Shown piece by piece: positions 1 to 10,888 of a stretch of DNA of 64,000 nt. This DNA comes from Cyanophora paradoxa (taxonomy: Eukaryota > Glaucocystophyceae > Cyanophorales > Cyanophoraceae): contig QPMI01000432.1 of the NCBI GenBank assembly GCA_004431415.1, positions 124,001 to 188,000 of the forward strand, given 5' to 3'. Each line of letters starts with the position of its first letter. Position 1 is the first letter of the stretch. A model generated the notes under the pieces. It was not told the DNA's origin and did no database searches. It saw only the letters and a list, made by a program, of their open reading frames with translations. The translations under genes and the position numbers were made by a program.

Positions 1-562
1 CTCTGCAGCATCCGCCGTAACGAGAAGATCGCCTGCTACGTCACCATCCGCGGCGACAAGGCCAAGGAGCTCCTCGAGCGTGGCCTGAAGGTGAAGGAGT
101 TCGAGCTCAAGAAGAGCAACTTCAGCAACACCGGCAACTTCGGTGCGGTCCTCTCCCGCTTCCTTTTTCCTTTTTCCATCTGCCGATCTGATCGGAACCC
201 TCTACGTCGACAGGCTTCGGTATCCAGGAGCACATCGATCTCGGCCTGAAGTACGACCCGTCGACCGGCATTTACGGCATGGACTTCTACGTCGTGCTCA
301 AGCGCCCGGGTGCCCGCGTCGCGACTCGCCGCCGCGGTTCGCAGCTTCCCTCTGCCTGGGCTGTTCACAAGGGAGCGCTGCTGACACGCCGCACAGCTCA
401 GGGCCACATTGGTCTGAACCACAAGGTGTCGAAGGAGGAGGCCGTCAAGTGGTTCCAGTCCAACTACGACGGTGCCCAGCCCTCCCGCCGCGTCCCATGG
501 CGCGCCCCGGTTCGCTGACCTGCGAGCCACCGAATTTCGCAGGCATTGTCCTGGACAAGTAA
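1..562 (+). CDS. RPL11: 60S ribosomal protein L11 (uL5), 5' truncated by window edge
   Basis: Protein of the large cytosolic ribosomal subunit that contacts 5S rRNA in the central protuberance. The first eight bases look like an intron end (ctctgcag); coding starts at base 9 with IRRNEKIA and runs to the conserved [19 protein letters not shown] block. Inferred introns are 143-213, 337-396 and 472-542; joining them restores NFG|FGIQ, a small gap before QGHIGLNHK, and YDG|IVLDK before TAA at 560-562, the normal uL5 C-terminus. Bodies and ends agree with the eukaryotic rather than bacterial/organellar family. Roughly the C-terminal three quarters of the protein is present. The identification is secure; the intron edges fit GT-AG and frame. 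Confidence 0.96.
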
Positions 563-834
563 TTGCTCTGGACTTTGTTCCTCGCCCGACGCGATCCCCC
601 GTGTATGAATGCATGCGCCATTTTGCTACGACGTGGGCATGGGGGGCGGATGCACTGAGGCGCATTGATATCCGGATCGGGCTGCACATGCATGGCGCTT
701 GCAGCAGATCGTCAACCGCGAGCGCACTGCGGAGCGGGCGAAAGGAGATAGTGTAGCGGCGCCTGGAGGCCAGGGACGGCAGCGAACAACGCCAGCGCAG
801 GGGTACACCAATCGATCGGCAGCGCCTCTGCGCA
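563..834. other. Intergenic spacer between RPL11 and the Deg9-like gene
   Basis: No open frame here has recognisable protein character. It presumably holds the RPL11 3' end and the promoter of the downstream protease. I see no clear TATA box. Confidence 0.5.
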
Positions 835-3800
835 ATGTCGACGTCGGTGCCGGCCCAGAATGTTCTGTCGCCCGAGCGGCCACCTCGATCGGACTCTTGT
901 GCGATCGCCCGTGAGCCTGGCGTGGTGCGCGTGGATCGCCGATTCTTTAATGCAAGAGACCTCCGCCGCCGATCAGCCATTGGGGACTCTCTGAGGGGTT
1001 GAATCATCTCTTTCCGCAGATGCCGGCCCCGTGGAGCCCGCGCAGGACCTCCATCGTGTCACCTCAAGGCGCGGAGCACTGCCCTGCTGGGCTCGCGCGC
1101 GCTGATCGATCTCATGCAGCTGCGCCTGCGTTAATGGATGTTCTCCCGCTGGGATCGGTCGTCAAGGTGCGTAGCGACGAAGCTCGAGGCGGTCTCCGCG
1201 CGCACGCTGACGCTTGCTCCGCACCGCTGCAATGCCTTTTCTTCGTGTAGATCTTCACTGTCATGACCTGGTGCGCTCGCCCCGCGCGAAATCAGCGGCC
1301 TTAAGCTTACCGATTGAGCTTGCGCTTCGGTCGGACTCGGGACGCCTCTGCAGTCCCAACTACGGTGCGCGAGTGCAACTGCTCAATTTTTGTTCTGTTT
1401 TAGTAATTCCTCCCGCAGCAATGGTTTGACCGCGTGCGAGAGGATTTGAAGGACTATGCTAATGTCTTGCTGCGTCAACAGCCCTGGCAAATGAAGCGGC
1501 AAATGAAGAGCACCGGGTCCGGATTCGCGATAAGCGACCGGCGGGTTATTACAAATGCACACGTGCGCATTCGAGAGTTTTTCACAAGTTTTCCGATGTC
1601 ACCAGACTGAACTCTTTCTCCCTGCAGTGCGTGGCCGATGCAACAGTGTGCTCTTTGCTCACTTTCCTCCTCGGTTCTTCTCTCATCGCGTTACCTAGAG
1701 CGTGATGGTGAGGAAGCATGGGAGCGCCGAGAAGATCCTTGCGAAGGGTGTGCATGCCCATCCGTTTGATGCACGGTACCACTACTGGTAGCTGAGAACC
1801 TCAAAATTATTTTCCACAGTGGAACATGTCGGCCATGAGTGCGACTTGGCGATTTTGACAGTGCAAGACGACAAGTTCTGGGAAGGAATACAACCGCTGG
1901 AGCTTGGAGGGGTCCCACACGTGGGCACTTTTTGAATTTCGCAGTCAGATTTCGTGATCCCGACAGTTAGGCTAACTCGTTCATCGCACCTCAGCTACAG
2001 GACTCTGTTCAAGTTGTGGGATATCCTACAGGCGGAGATGCAATTTGTGGTGAGCATGGCTCTTTTGTGACATTGTACAATGCACATTTGACAATTTTTT
2101 GCAGTCACATCAGGAGTGGTGCATTCTGTTTCGTGGGGCAGGCCTGCTCTTCGAAGATGCTCATTCTTGGTGCGGCCAGGTCAGCCGTGTGGAGGTCCAG
2201 ACGTATACTCATGCCAACGGGAGCCTGCTTGCGATTCAAATCGATGCTGCCATCAACTCGGGTTTTTTCTTTTCAGTTCAAGAACATGTTTCAAGGGCTG
2301 AATCATACGGCAGGGAACTCGGGCGGTCCAGCACTGCGCAATGGAGAAGTGATCGGTGTAGCTTTCGAGACGCTGAAGGCACGGGGTTTTGCAATCGCCT
2401 TTCTGCTTTGCAATTGAGGCCGCTGACTAGAATGTTTTCAGAATGCCGACAATATCGGCTACATCATACCGACGCCTGTTGTCCGACATTTTCTCGAAGT
2501 GCGCCAGCTGTTCTGCTTCTTTTCAATGAATCATCACGCCCATCCATCGCTAGGATATCAAGAGGAACGGAACCTACTCTGGATTTCCTTCGCTTGGCTG
2601 CTACTGGTAATTGATTGCTCAAGATTGCCATCCGAACCCTTTCAGGTTCTGATTATATTGCAGGCAAGCTATTGAAAGCGACTTCCTCCGCAAGAGCGTC
2701 CAGCTTCCACCAGGAAAGGTGCTTCACCAAGTACCTCGCACAGTTTTGATACCGGCACTGATAAAAGGGGGTGGCAGACGGGCGTTTTCGTGAACAAGAT
2801 CCAGCCTTTGGCAGCTGCAAAGGCTGCACTCAGTCCTGGCGACGTCCTCCTGTCCGTCAACGGTCCATCTGCACGTTTCTCTTGGTTTCTGGTTAATTAC
2901 TGAACCTTTCGGTCTCAGGAGTAACGATCGCAAGCGATGTGTGCCGTTTACATACAGCTCCTCACTTTCATTGCATCCACGTTTCTGATCCGGTGTTTCT
3001 CGGCGCAGGGCACAATCCCGTTTCGAAAAGCCGAGCGGGTTGGATTCCGGTTTGTCCTTTTCGATCGAGCTTGATGCCCTTTTCTTATGCTCGCCCCTGC
3101 ATGCAGATACCTGATCAGCGAGAGATTCTGCGGAGAGGTTGTCAAGGTTGGTGTGTTGCGAAACGGAAAAGAGATGGAGGTAGATGTGGAGCTCTCTCTT
3201 GTTAAGCCATTGGTTCCAGTGCACCTATTTGACGGTATGTTTTGCTCCTGCCTGGTCTGTGCTGCTCTGACACTAAAGTTTGCTTCTCTTCTTCAGTCTT
3301 TCCCTCGTGCGTGCATGGCATCAATGTCCACCTGCATGCTTCTGTCTGATTCTCTTTCCTCTGTGCAGATACTACATCTTTGGAGTGCGTTGCTTCTGAC
3401 TGGAGTTCCTTGAAATTCATATCTAATCTTGTGCTGCCAGGGCCTTGTCTTTGTCGTGCTCTCACAGGTCCTGCATTTCGACCTTCAGTTCTTTGATGAG
3501 GTTACTGAACATTTCATTATGCAGCCATACCTCCGCAATGAATACGGGAAGGATTGGGAAACGAAGGCCCCTGTGAAGGTTCGCATGCTTGCCTGTGAAC
3601 TGTTTCCATACAGGACACACTGACGTTTTCCCTTCAGCTGTGTGCTCTTGCCTTGGATGGCGAGCTGAATCAGCCCGACCAGCATGTGGTCTTGCTCTCT
3701 CAAGTCCTGGCTAGTGAGATCAATGTTGGCGTGCGTGCTTATTCTTCCTCTGATGCCCTCAATGCTTCATGCATGATGAGCTTCGTCGTCATCCTGCAGT

Positions 3801-4311
3801 ACCAGCTGAATATGGGGTGAGGTTTAGTGTGGTGCACACATATGTTGCTCATGATCGGGACCAATAATCTCACAGGAACATCGTCCTATCGGAGTTCAAT
3901 GGGGTGAAAATCAATAATATTAAGCAGCTGGCAGCCCTCGTGGAGTCCAACAATGAGCCATTCGCAAAGGTAAGCGAATAGCTTTGCGAAGGCTTCAAAA
4001 ATCCTTCTATAGCATAAAATTGCCCCGCAGTTCTTGCTCGAGAACGAGAAGGTCATCGTTCTTGACACTGCTATTGCCAAGTCGCAGACTCCCAACATCC
4101 TGCGTCGTGCGTTTGTCCTTAGTTCTGTGCTCTGTCGCAAGCCTGGAGGACCACAGCTTCTCATTAGTCCACAGAGCACGCGATCCCGGCAGCAATGTCC
4201 GTGGATATCTACGAGGGCCTTCAGCCAAAGAAACCGATGGAAGATGGCATGCACACCGATAAGGCTTTGGAGGCCCAGTCAAGTGCCCGTGAACAAGCAG
4301 CCTTTGCATGA
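835..4311 (+). CDS. Deg9/DegP-type serine endopeptidase with PDZ domains
   Basis: Trypsin-fold HtrA/Deg protease, closest in remembered sequence to plant nuclear/nucleolar DEG9. Conserved sequence starts near 1134 (LGSVVKV) and continues [27 protein letters not shown] (catalytic His), HECDLAIL (Asp), [33 protein letters not shown] (Ser; the codon context is split by a short intron ending near 2312) and IGYIIPTP. The PDZ region follows with [15 protein letters not shown], then [39 protein letters not shown] and FNGVKINN, ending TPNILRR...AIPAAMSVD before TGA at 4309-4311. At least a dozen short introns are needed. The full triad suggests an active enzyme. Start is uncertain: ATG 835 spliced to an exon at 1021 is one reading, ATG 1021 or 1134 are others. 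Confidence 0.92.
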
Positions 4312-4603
4312 AATAAGCAAGAGTTCGTCAAACAGCTCCCCGATGCTGCAGTCGTGCCTCAGCCTTTCATGTTGCAAGTTGTTGTACCACCACAGTAGCT
4401 AGCGCTATAGTATTTTAGATCGATCCTCAAAATAGCGCCACTATTTTCAATCATTTCAATTCAGCACGTGCACAATATCTCTGCTGTTTGCTTCTGTAAA
4501 GTCGATGTGTGATCATTTGAGAACTTCCAAATTAGACTTTTCAAATAGGTATAGATATCCTGCTTGCATTCTCATTGAGATCATTTTGAATAAAAAACAT
4601 GCG

Positions 4604-5419
4604 CTATCTGGAGCTGTTTGCAGGATTCACATTATCCTCTCCAAGGGCTAAGCTTAAGCCTTGTTCAGGAGATTTAGCAGCCCGCTCCCGCCTCTGCCTC
4701 CGTGCAGCCTCCAAATCTTTGAGAAGCTGCGTGATCTGACCAAGGACACGTTGAATTCGAATATGTGGAGTCGAATAAGGAGGTCAAGTTCACTTACGTC
4801 TTTGTACTCGCCGTAATCAATGGCATGCGCAGCAGCGGGCTGGACGTGCTCCCCAACAAGCTGAGATTGGGCAAAGGGGTTCGGCAGCGGTGGCACCCCT
4901 CGCGTCGAGAGTAAGAACGGCTCGAGGACAGGTGCATCTTGACCCGGCAGGGCCGGCTCGTCTGTGCCCCCTAGCCTCCTGGGGAGGACGGTTATGAGAT
5001 AGCGCGGTTCGCAGCGTTCACAGACTCACAATCGCTTAAGGAGTCCGCTGCTCTGCGCGTCCGCGTCGTCCCCGAGCGGGTCTAACTCGCGCCGCCTTCG
5101 CACCCCGACGCCGGCGGCTCGCTGGACTCCCGTCGAGGCCTGGCGGCCAGATACCTCTGGCAGCACATGCTGGGAGTGAGGGTGCGAGATCTGTGCGCTG
5201 AGAGGAAGCAGTGAGCCCATGAGTGGGAGGCGGCCGAGGGCAAACCTTTCTGCGCCGGCCGGTGTCTCTGCATCCGTGGACAGGTCGTCTCTGGGGGCAA
5301 GGCGCCTATACGTACAGCACTCATCAGCATGAGGTACGACTGCGGTGCGAAGCGAGACCGCACAGTCGCTTGAACAGATCGGGGTCGACCGCATCCTCGT
5401 CCTCGCGCCGCCGGCGCAT
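4604..5419 (-). CDS. Unrecognised charged protein with a duplicated R4..LxKRLRL motif
   Basis: Read from ATG at 5419 (MRRRREDEDAV) with three apparent introns to TAG at 4604-4606. The splice joins restore frame: DLFKRL|RLAPRDDL, GLLKRL|RLGGTDEP and GEYKD|ITQLLKDL, each with gt...ag edges (the last intron starts gtaagt). About 220 residues. Two copies of a basic-then-acidic block followed by L-[FL]-KRLRL flank an intron at the same phase, suggesting an internal exon duplication. The C-terminal part has a short helical, Arg/Glu-rich stretch (LKDLEAARRQRRERAA). I do not recognise the family. It is divergent from the cofilin gene. A TTTTTTATTC tract just after the stop may belong to the 3' end. 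Confidence 0.6.
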
Positions 5420-5926
5420 GCAGCGACGCCGCAGGCGGCGACAGGCTGCGGCGTAAAAGAGTCGGGCGGAGCCGGCAAAACCGAGGCAGACAAGGCACTA
5501 CGCAGACCGAGCCCCGTCGTCCTCACGCGCTCGGTTGCAGCGCGGTTCGACCTCACGACCGCAACGCACAAAGCGCGTCCGCTGGCGTCAGGGAGTCGAG
5601 TCGGGCGCTGCTGCCGGCCGAGCGATGAACGTTCCACAAAACTTCACCAAGCGCGCACCGGCGGCAGAGACACCGCTGCACTCTGCTTGAACTGTAAACT
5701 GCTGCCCGGGCCCGCTAAAGAAAAGGGGGGGCGACACTGGCGGAAATTCCGCGGAATTCAAAATTGGGTACATGCCCGAGGGTCCAGATCTGGGTATAGG
5801 TTTCGAGCAGGACCGGTGCGGACCTTGGACGCCCCGCTGCGCCGCCGCCCGGCTGCGACTAACACCCGCCTGCTGTAGTTCGTCGTCTCGTTTCCGTTCA
5901 GCGACCGGCAACCACTTCTCCCAAAG
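5420..5926. other. Divergent promoter region between the 4604-5419 gene and cofilin
   Basis: About 500 bp with no convincing coding frame on either strand; long frames here lack conserved sequence. It must hold the 5' ends of two head-to-head genes. No clear core promoter motif was found. Confidence 0.4.
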
Positions 5927-6663
5927 ATGGTCTGCGCTTCACATGCCATTCCGGGGCGCGGGCAGCGCGGGCCGTCCGGGCCAAAACTGCGATAGCATCC
6001 ACGGCGGCGAGCCCATGCGCCGTCCGTTTCGAGGGACGCCTATTACCGAACTCGCATCCTCCAATCTCGCGCGTTTTTCGGCGCGGAGCGCCTGACCGGC
6101 CTACGGCGCCCTCTCGCAGGCTTCTGGCGTCGTCGCAGACCCTACTGTCGTGCCGGTTGTGCAGGAGATGAACCTGAAGAAAGCATACAAGTACATCATC
6201 TTCAAGCTGAGCGACGACAAGAAGACGATCGTTATCGAGGAGGCGTCGCAGAACCAGAACACCCCCTACCTGGAGTTCACCCGGCGCTTGCCGCCCAACG
6301 AGTACCGCTATGCCATCTTCGACTTCCCCTACACGACGCGGGAGGGCTCGACCCGCAGCAAGCTCGTGTTCTTCAAGTGGTCAATCATTCCTTCCTTCGA
6401 CCGCGCATTACAGCTGGGCGCAGCGCTCATTCCTCGCGCCCCCCAGGAACCCGGAGACTGCGCCGCTGAAGCAGAAGATGGTGATGGCTTCTTCTGCCGA
6501 CGCTTTCAAGAAGAGCCTCGGCGTTATGCTGCCCGAAGTTCAGGCTTCGGATATGGGCGACCTGGCGGAGCAGAATGTGCTTGAGAAGGCACGCTCTCGT
6601 TTATCTCGCCTTGTTCTCGTTAGCACTGCTATTGACGACTGACGATGCGCACAGGTCAAGTAA
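5927..6663 (+). CDS. ADF/cofilin, actin-depolymerising factor
   Basis: Small actin-binding protein that severs and depolymerises filaments. The ATG at 5927 stands alone before an intron (5930-6119) and joins to ASGVVADPTVV, the same single-codon first exon seen in many ADF genes. Core motifs follow: LKKAYKYIIFKLSDD, IVIEEA, RYAIFDFPY, and after a second intron (6380-6446) WNPETAPLKQKMVMASSADAFKKSL, which includes the long actin-binding helix, then SDMGDLAEQNVLEK. The ending is interesting: a GC-AG intron (about 6589-6654) gives LEK|VK and TAA at 6661-6663, matching the usual short ADF tail; without splicing the frame runs to TGA at 6640-6642 with an atypical tail. Length is about 140 residues, normal for the family. 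Confidence 0.95.
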
Positions 6664-6972
6664 ATGCAAGCGTCTTTGACCTGGCCTGTGAAGTGCCACC
6701 CCAGCCAATCGTTCCCTCGACGACCGGAAAATGCCCATCCCCCCAACCACGCCCACCTTAGACCCCCGCCTAGTTTTCTGTCTTCGTAATTCAAGCTGTT
6801 TGCATTCGTTCGATTTCCTTGGCTTGACCCCGCTTAAACAGAACAGAATTCGCGTGTTTCGCGGAAACGGAATTCACGTGCTTTGATGTGCATGCGGGAT
6901 TGCAGGAGCCAATGTGGTATGGGTAATTCACAGAACCGTACATATCTGAACAAAAATCGAGGATGAAAGGCA

Positions 6973-8184
6973 CTACGCAAACCTGAGGTGGGGCGGTGAG
7001 GGAAACGAGGCGGCAGATCTCGGGCGGCGGACCTGGTGGGACGGTACGGGTCCGCAGCTTGCTTGGTGCGGGACAGGACCGCGCAGCCGATGATGGAGGA
7101 GATCACGAGGCAGACAATCGAGACGAGGGCGAGGACACCCGAGACCCAGGGAATAACCTGCTTGGCAGTGTCCGCCGCGGGGGTGATGTCCAGCGAGGTG
7201 TTCAGGGCCTCGTTGACGGCAGCGATCTTCGCCTCGGCGCCGCCAAAGAAGTTCGAGTTCTTCTCCTTGATCTGATAGACGGATATGCTCAGTTCTAGAG
7301 CGGCTAAAAGGTTTCTGAATGAGAGAGAAAGGGGCTGGGCCACCTCGGGGTAGGCCAGGGCAGCGAAAACGACGATCGTGGCGGCGACAAGGATCGCGGC
7401 CATAACGACGAAGGTTACGAAGGCCTGCGCTCAAGGAAATCGGATCAACACAACCGCACCGGGTCTGCTGGAGGCGCGAACCTTGAAGACGCCGCGGGAG
7501 GTCTTAGCAGAGAAGAAGGCGCAGGAGAGGAAGAAGCCGATGAGAGAGAAGAGGGCCGCCACGGCGGAAAGCACGACGCAAGCGATGCCAGAACGGTACA
7601 GCCTGGGCACAGAGCGAAGGGAGGTCAGTCAAGCACTGACATGCCACACGCTAGGGCGCACTTCTTGCACTCGACCGTGTTCGAGTCCGCAGCGCCGCAG
7701 TCCTTGTAGACCTGGCATGGTATTCTCAGCACCTGCAAAGCGCAGCAACATCGAGGGAACTTACGAAAACGGGGTCGCGGCTCGGCAGGCCGGGGGTGCC
7801 ATCAACAGTGTACGACAGGCGGGACTTGCGGTAAATCAGACCGAAGGTCGCCTGATACTGCGCACGAGGTACTTAAAGAGCGGCCCCCCTGGCTGCTCCA
7901 CGACGGTGCCACGGCACAAACCTCAACGTGCACGTTGCTGGTCACACTGTTGACGGACGCTGTCGTTGAGTATCCGATCGTCGTGCGAACCTGCGTTCAG
8001 GGCTGTCAACGAAGGCCCGGCGGCGGCGCTTCGACGGCCGACAAGGCGGGCAGTTAGCGACAGCTAACGTCGGTCCGCTGTGCTGGCAGCTCCGTAGGCG
8101 GGAAAGACTAACCCACTGTGGAAGGGCGATAGCCGCGATTATGCAGCAGAACGCCGCGAGGCTGAAGAGCCTGGAACGCAACAC
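6973..8184 (-). CDS. Claudin/PMP22-like four-transmembrane protein
   Basis: Start ATG at 8184: MLRSRLFSLAAFCCIIAAIALPQW is the first membrane helix, ending in the LPQW that opens the first extracellular loop in claudin-like proteins. After introns the loop continues with ATFGLIYRKSRL and a Cys-rich stretch (VYKDCGAADSNTVECKKC). Three more hydrophobic segments follow: GIACVVLSAVAALFSLIGFF, AFVTFVVMAAILVAATIVVF and, after a loop IKEKNSNFFGGAEAKI, VSGVLALVSIVCLVISSIIG, with a short basic tail spliced to RFA and TAG at 6973-6975. Four helices with a large first loop fit the claudin/PMP22/Sur7 shape, but that is inferred from topology, not from a diagnostic motif. Likely plasma membrane or vesicular. 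Confidence 0.72.
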
Positions 8185-8361
8185 GGAGGTCAGGCAAAGC
8201 AGGAAAACGGCAGCTAGCAGTCGCCTGCGGCGCAGAGGAAGTACAGCTTACAGGGCAAAGGTTCCGCTGCAAACCCGCGCCATTGCTGCGGATGAACTCT
8301 TCGAAGAGGACGATGCCGTACCCCAGATTTCGAAAAAGTTGGACGCGCGCTGAGCACCCAC

Positions 8362-9003
8362 ATGGACGCGCTGCGGGACTTCTGGCGGGCGTGGTTCGTT
8401 TGCGTAGGCCCAGCGCCGGACACGCCACCCGCGAGACCAGCGAGAAGTACCACCCGCGAGATTGGCACGTCTCCAGCGTTCCCGCAGCTAGCGCTCACTG
8501 CCCGAGAGATCAGCGTCCAGACCTCGCCGTCGTGCGACAGATCGGCTGAAGCGAGGGACTTTATCTTGCGCGCTCCAGTCGTCCTCGAGCCCGTGCCGGA
8601 GCCGCCCCTTGTTTCTATCCTGACTCCCATATCGATGAGAAGCACGAGGGCGAGCGCCGTGAGCGGCACCCCTTCAGCGGCCCGCTCTGCAGCGAGCGCT
8701 ACTCCAGACCAAGAGAAGGAAAACTCGAGGCTGGACGCATGCAAACTGGATGAAGTAGATATGCTTTCTCCAACAGACCCTCGCTTCAGGTGCCGCGGCC
8801 CGGCGGCGCCCAGCTCAGAGAACTTCCACTGACCCGAGGGCTCGCTCAGGAAACAACATCGAGAGCACGAGCCGCTGCCTGTGGCCCCGACCCCGTTCGA
8901 GAAGCGGCTAGAGAAGGCCCTGCAGAAGAGCGAACGATCTCTTGCAATGGGGCTGCCACCTGCTCCCATGCGCCCAGTCTCCCTTCCGAACAACTCTGCA
9001 TGA
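8362..9003 (+). CDS. Unrecognised Ser/Pro/Ala-rich protein, 3' exons
   Basis: Two exons can be joined confidently: one ending at 8789 after KLDEVDMLSPTDPRF, an intron 8790-8849 with gt...ag edges, and a last exon reading KQHREHEPLPVAPTPFEKRL, EKALQKSERSLAMG and VSLPNNSA before TGA at 9001-9003. Joining keeps the frame. The upstream part is low-complexity with possible phosphorylation-type sequence. The start is uncertain: ATG 8362 is used here, but the frame is open further upstream and another exon near 8225-8320 (AADELFEEDDAV) may belong. It is head-to-head with the membrane protein gene. No family recognised. Confidence 0.5.
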
Positions 9004-9207
9004 TTCTGTAATTTTTTGAATCTATAATCTCACTGCATGGTACATCACTTTGCATTTTACATGTGGGGGAGGACCAGACCACCACCAAATTGCAAAGCCC
9101 AGGGTGACTTAGCCGGGCCCGGGGGTTTGAGAGGCCGGGTTTTTAGCTCAGGTCAAGGGTGCAACAGGTAATTTTTTTAACACATAAGAATAAAGTGAGA
9201 TGAGAAC

Positions 9208-10816
9208 CTAAGTACTCGCTAGCTGCCTTACAAGGAGACTAACTAAGTGGTCAGAGACGGCCGTCCGAGCCATGTGCAGACTAAAGTCGGCAAAGATGCC
9301 ATCCTGTAGCTGCTGCTGATGCTGCTGAAGCGCAAAAGCCTTGGATGCCAGGAGTTCTCCAAGCAATCCATTGAGAAGAACATCTTCCATCTCTTCTATG
9401 ACCACTGTCTCTGCACGGTTGGCGACTGTGCCCACCAGCACGTCCAGCATTGCACTTTCAATAAATAGACGGGAGGCTTTGTCCTCAAGCAGCTCCAACT
9501 CTTCAGAGTTTCGTTCACCGAATAGAAGACTTTGGAAAGCCGTTGACACCTGCAAAATTAAAAGAATCAGCATGATACTTCTGGTCTGAGACACCATTTA
9601 TACCTCAAAGGAGATCGATCTGCACTCCTGCTGAATGCCTTCCTCAATAGTTTCTTCTGCAATGCTCTCGATAATAGTTTCTTGGTAGGCCTCCCTTGCA
9701 AGTTTGAACAACATAGGCTCGACAAACTCCTGGGTAAGGAACTCGACCCTGCATTCTGTTAAAAAAAAGATGACGAAATCAGAGGGGGATGTGACTATGC
9801 CCACCACTCTTTCTCCATGTGCTTTTCTGCCATCTCAATGATAGCCTCCCGCGCAATGGTTGAAAGAATGTAGCTCATGCTCTCGCCAACGAACTCCTCA
9901 GTGTAACTTTCTTCAGGCGTCTTGACTGCAGTGAGCTTCTGGTAGAAGTAGCTGCAGAGCAAGAGTAAGGCTGCTGTTGACTAAGAAAGGTCAATGGTCC
10001 GAAAAATGTGCCTGTTCACGAGTTCGTTGATGGCAGCATTGGCAGCCTTTCTAAGCTCCTGGGGCAAGCACTCCGAAAAGATGTCATCGAGGATGCCCTC
10101 CAGCAGCTCGTTGTACTGCCTTACACGCTCTTCTTCCACGGAAACCTCAACGATGGTCTGCCGTGCGACTTCGGGCAGCAGCGTCGATCTGAGCGTGTCG
10201 TGCACGAAGTCCAGCATGAAAATCAAAACATTGCGCTCCTCCCTCACCTGCAGAAGATATGTATTGGAGGACAAGTACACACAAAGGCCAGTGTACACAC
10301 CCTTCGTTGTGCACCCCGGAATGCTTCGTCCCTCGATTGCCATATCTTTCGTCCGATGATAAGATTTTCCAAAAGCAGACAGCGGTTTGGTGCAGACCTT
10401 GGTTCGCCACCAGCGCTGAAGGCGCCTGGCAGCTTTTCCCCGGCGCACATCTTCTCCTCCATGCTTTGAGTGCACGGATTCCCTGACAAGTTGAGCGCTG
10501 CCCGAATCCCTGTGGCATTGTTTGGCTCCTCTTACGACTGAGAGGCACAAACTTGGCGCACGATGCACTTGAGGACCCCGTTGACTCAGAGGAGGACCTG
10601 CGGTGCTGCCTCCTTCCCCTGGGCTCGTCTTGGACGACCAATTGCTGGATCACCCCTGCGAGAAGCTGAACCGCCGAGATGCCGTCGGGGCTGCTACGCC
10701 TTCGCCTGTGCCTGGACAGATGCACCCGGAAACGTTGGCCGGGCACGCGAGCAGTCGACCGCGAACAGACCTTCGAGCTCTTCGCCTCTCGCGCCGGTAG
10801 CGATCACGGCCTTCAT
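9208..10816 (-). CDS. Alpha-helical repeat protein with an IQ-like motif, function unknown
   Basis: Exons read in order AARRLQRWWRTKV (an IQ-like, possibly calmodulin-binding helix), EERNVLIFMLDFVHDTLRS, EVARQTIVEVSVEEERV, LLEGILDDIFSECLPQELRK, then YFYQKLTAVKTPEESY, EEFVGESMSYILSTIAREAI, RVEFLTQEFVEPMLFKLARE, TIIESIAEETIEEGIQQE and LLFGERNSEELELLEDKASR, ending VSLLVRQLAST with the stop at 9208-9210. A module of roughly 35-45 residues, [EQ]EFV...[ML]...LAREA..[ET]II...A, seems to repeat. Such acidic helical repeats with an IQ motif occur in cytoskeletal and flagellar proteins, but that is only an analogy. The 5' end (ATG 10816, MKAVIATGARGEELEG) is tentative because the first junctions do not resolve cleanly. 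Confidence 0.6.
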
Positions 10817-10888
10817 TACTCTCGGGCAACGTCCGCGCGCTCAGCCGCAGGCGGTTCTCGGCAAGCTACGCCCACGCAGAATGTTGGC

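Noticed and set aside
36-1007. 323-codon open frame on the minus strand
   Set aside because: It lies antisense to RPL11 exons and introns, has no recognisable sequence and reflects GC-rich codon bias.
8214-8993. 259-codon minus-strand frame opposite the 8362-9003 gene
   Set aside because: Some hydrophobic stretches, but the plus strand has a clean intron join and protein-like C-terminus; I treat the minus frame as a shadow.
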